DNA of 23,447 nt from Deltaproteobacteria bacterium (GTDB taxonomy: Bacteria > Desulfobacterota_B > Binatia > UBA9968). Location of the stretch: the NCBI GenBank assembly GCA_005879255.1, contig VBKY01000106.1:1-23447 (forward strand). Reading direction: 5' to 3'. The translations under genes were made by a program, and so were the position numbers. The notes under the pieces were generated by a model. It did not search any database. It was not told the origin of the DNA and saw only the letters and a list, made by a program, of their open reading frames with translations. Of the stretch, positions 22,906-23,447 are shown in pieces (the stretch's first letter is position 1; each line of letters starts with the position of its first letter).

Positions 22906-23447
22906 TTAAGACCGAATGCCCGCTTTCTTACATAAGAGCTGGTAGGTGGGACCGTCAAGTTCTTCACCGGCGGGCAACCCCGCGGCGATGCGGAAGTTCT
23001 TAATCGCAGCGCGAGTGCGCGGCCCAATGCAACCGTCGATTTTCCCGGGCGCGTAGCCGAGGAAAAGCAAGGCAACTTGCGCGGTTCTCATCTCCAGATT
23101 CGGCAGCGAACCGCTGGCGAATCGTTGATATTGCTCGGCCAATTTCACGTCGTAATGGTTTTGCCAGTAACTCGGACCGTTGTAGCGTTTGGCGAACCCG
23201 GCCCAATCTCGATTCACCAACAGTGCGGCCAAGCCGTTGGCTTTTAGAAAGCCGCACATGGCGGCAAGCTGAGTATCCTCGTTTCGCACCATGGCCTGAA
23301 CCATTCTCGCGGCTGATTTAAAACCCGCCACGTCGTGGTTAAATCCCATCACTTGGCCCATGCCCCAGGACACCGAGTTTAGCGCCGGTTCAATGCCCAA
23401 TCTGGCCTTGGCGCACAAGGCAATTGCCTTTTCCAATTTGTTGTATT
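22906..23447 (-). CDS. N-acetylmuramidase with C-terminal peptidoglycan-binding domain, 5' end beyond window
   Basis: Likely cleaves the glycan backbone of peptidoglycan. The visible 179 codons, open to the window edge, start inside the N-acetylmuramidase (DUF3380) domain, with YNKLEKAIALC and the family motif ALNSVSWGMGQVMGFNHD, followed by the MVRNEDTQLAAMCGFLKANG and WAGFAKRYNGP stretches. The last 70 residues form a PG_binding_1-type domain (AQVALLFLGYAPGKIDGCIGPRTRAAIKNF, given here in part by position: about 22960-23070). The N terminus, including any signal peptide and the catalytic glutamate, is outside the window. Such enzymes occur in prophages and as cell-wall or toxin hydrolases. 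Its stop is directly followed by the MFS remnant. Confidence 0.85.
   Translation of the reverse strand, partial: YNKLEKAIALCAKARLGIEPALNSVSWGMGQVMGFNHDVAGFKSAARMVQAMVRNEDTQLAAMCGFLKANGLAALLVNRDWAGFAKRYNGPSYWQNHYDVKLAEQYQRFASGSLPNLEMRTAQVALLFLGYAPGKIDGCIGPRTRAAIKNFRIAAGLPAGEELDGPTYQLLCKKAGIRS

Overview
The window is a moderately GC-rich bacterial chromosome segment, densely packed and mostly housekeeping. The gene order coaBC, DUF4416, family-4 uracil-DNA glycosylase, long NfeD, slipin, queA, tgt, yajC, secD, secF, recJ, the Gram-negative outer-membrane lipid-asymmetry protein MlaA, and a stand-alone SsuA/THI5-type binding protein all point to a deltaproteobacterial-type lineage (Desulfobacterota, Binatota or Tectomicrobia-like). 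That placement is an inference from gene content; no rRNA or tRNA gene is visible.

Layout. Positions 1-1593 (minus) hold the 5' part of tRNA m1A58 methyltransferase trmI and, upstream of it, a mannose-1-phosphate guanylyltransferase. A RluD-type pseudouridine synthase is divergent at 1642-2610 and converges, with shared stop bases, on a small cysteine-rich protein (2607-2966, minus). MlaA (3206-4054, minus) ends in a clear intrinsic terminator. After a 353-base gene-free stretch, a long plus-strand run covers 4408-16163: coenzyme A synthesis (coaBC), DUF4416, DNA repair (udg), membrane proteolysis/scaffolding (NfeD and slipin), queuosine tRNA modification (queA, tgt), the Sec accessory complex (yajC-secD-secF) and recJ. 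Then come an orphan binding protein (16214-17239) and a queuosine-precursor transporter (17282-17983), which fits functionally with queA/tgt 7 kb upstream.

From 18131 the region looks more accessory. It has an APC permease whose universal-stress-protein tail is broken by a frame disruption; a PAS-histidine-phosphotransfer-receiver protein without an ATPase domain; a small TPR protein; a 390-base gene-free stretch; an unrecognised coiled-coil protein; the leftover tail of an MFS transporter; and the C-terminal part of an N-acetylmuramidase with a peptidoglycan-binding domain.

The most unusual non-coding signal is a set of short palindromic elements at gene junctions inside the 4408-16163 run. 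Two of them (before tgt and before recJ) are built from tandem heptanucleotides arranged as inverted arms; a third (before queA) is a compact REP-like hairpin. Each sits directly 5' of a start codon that has no visible Shine-Dalgarno sequence. I did not find a CRISPR array, an obvious defence system or a complete mobile element.
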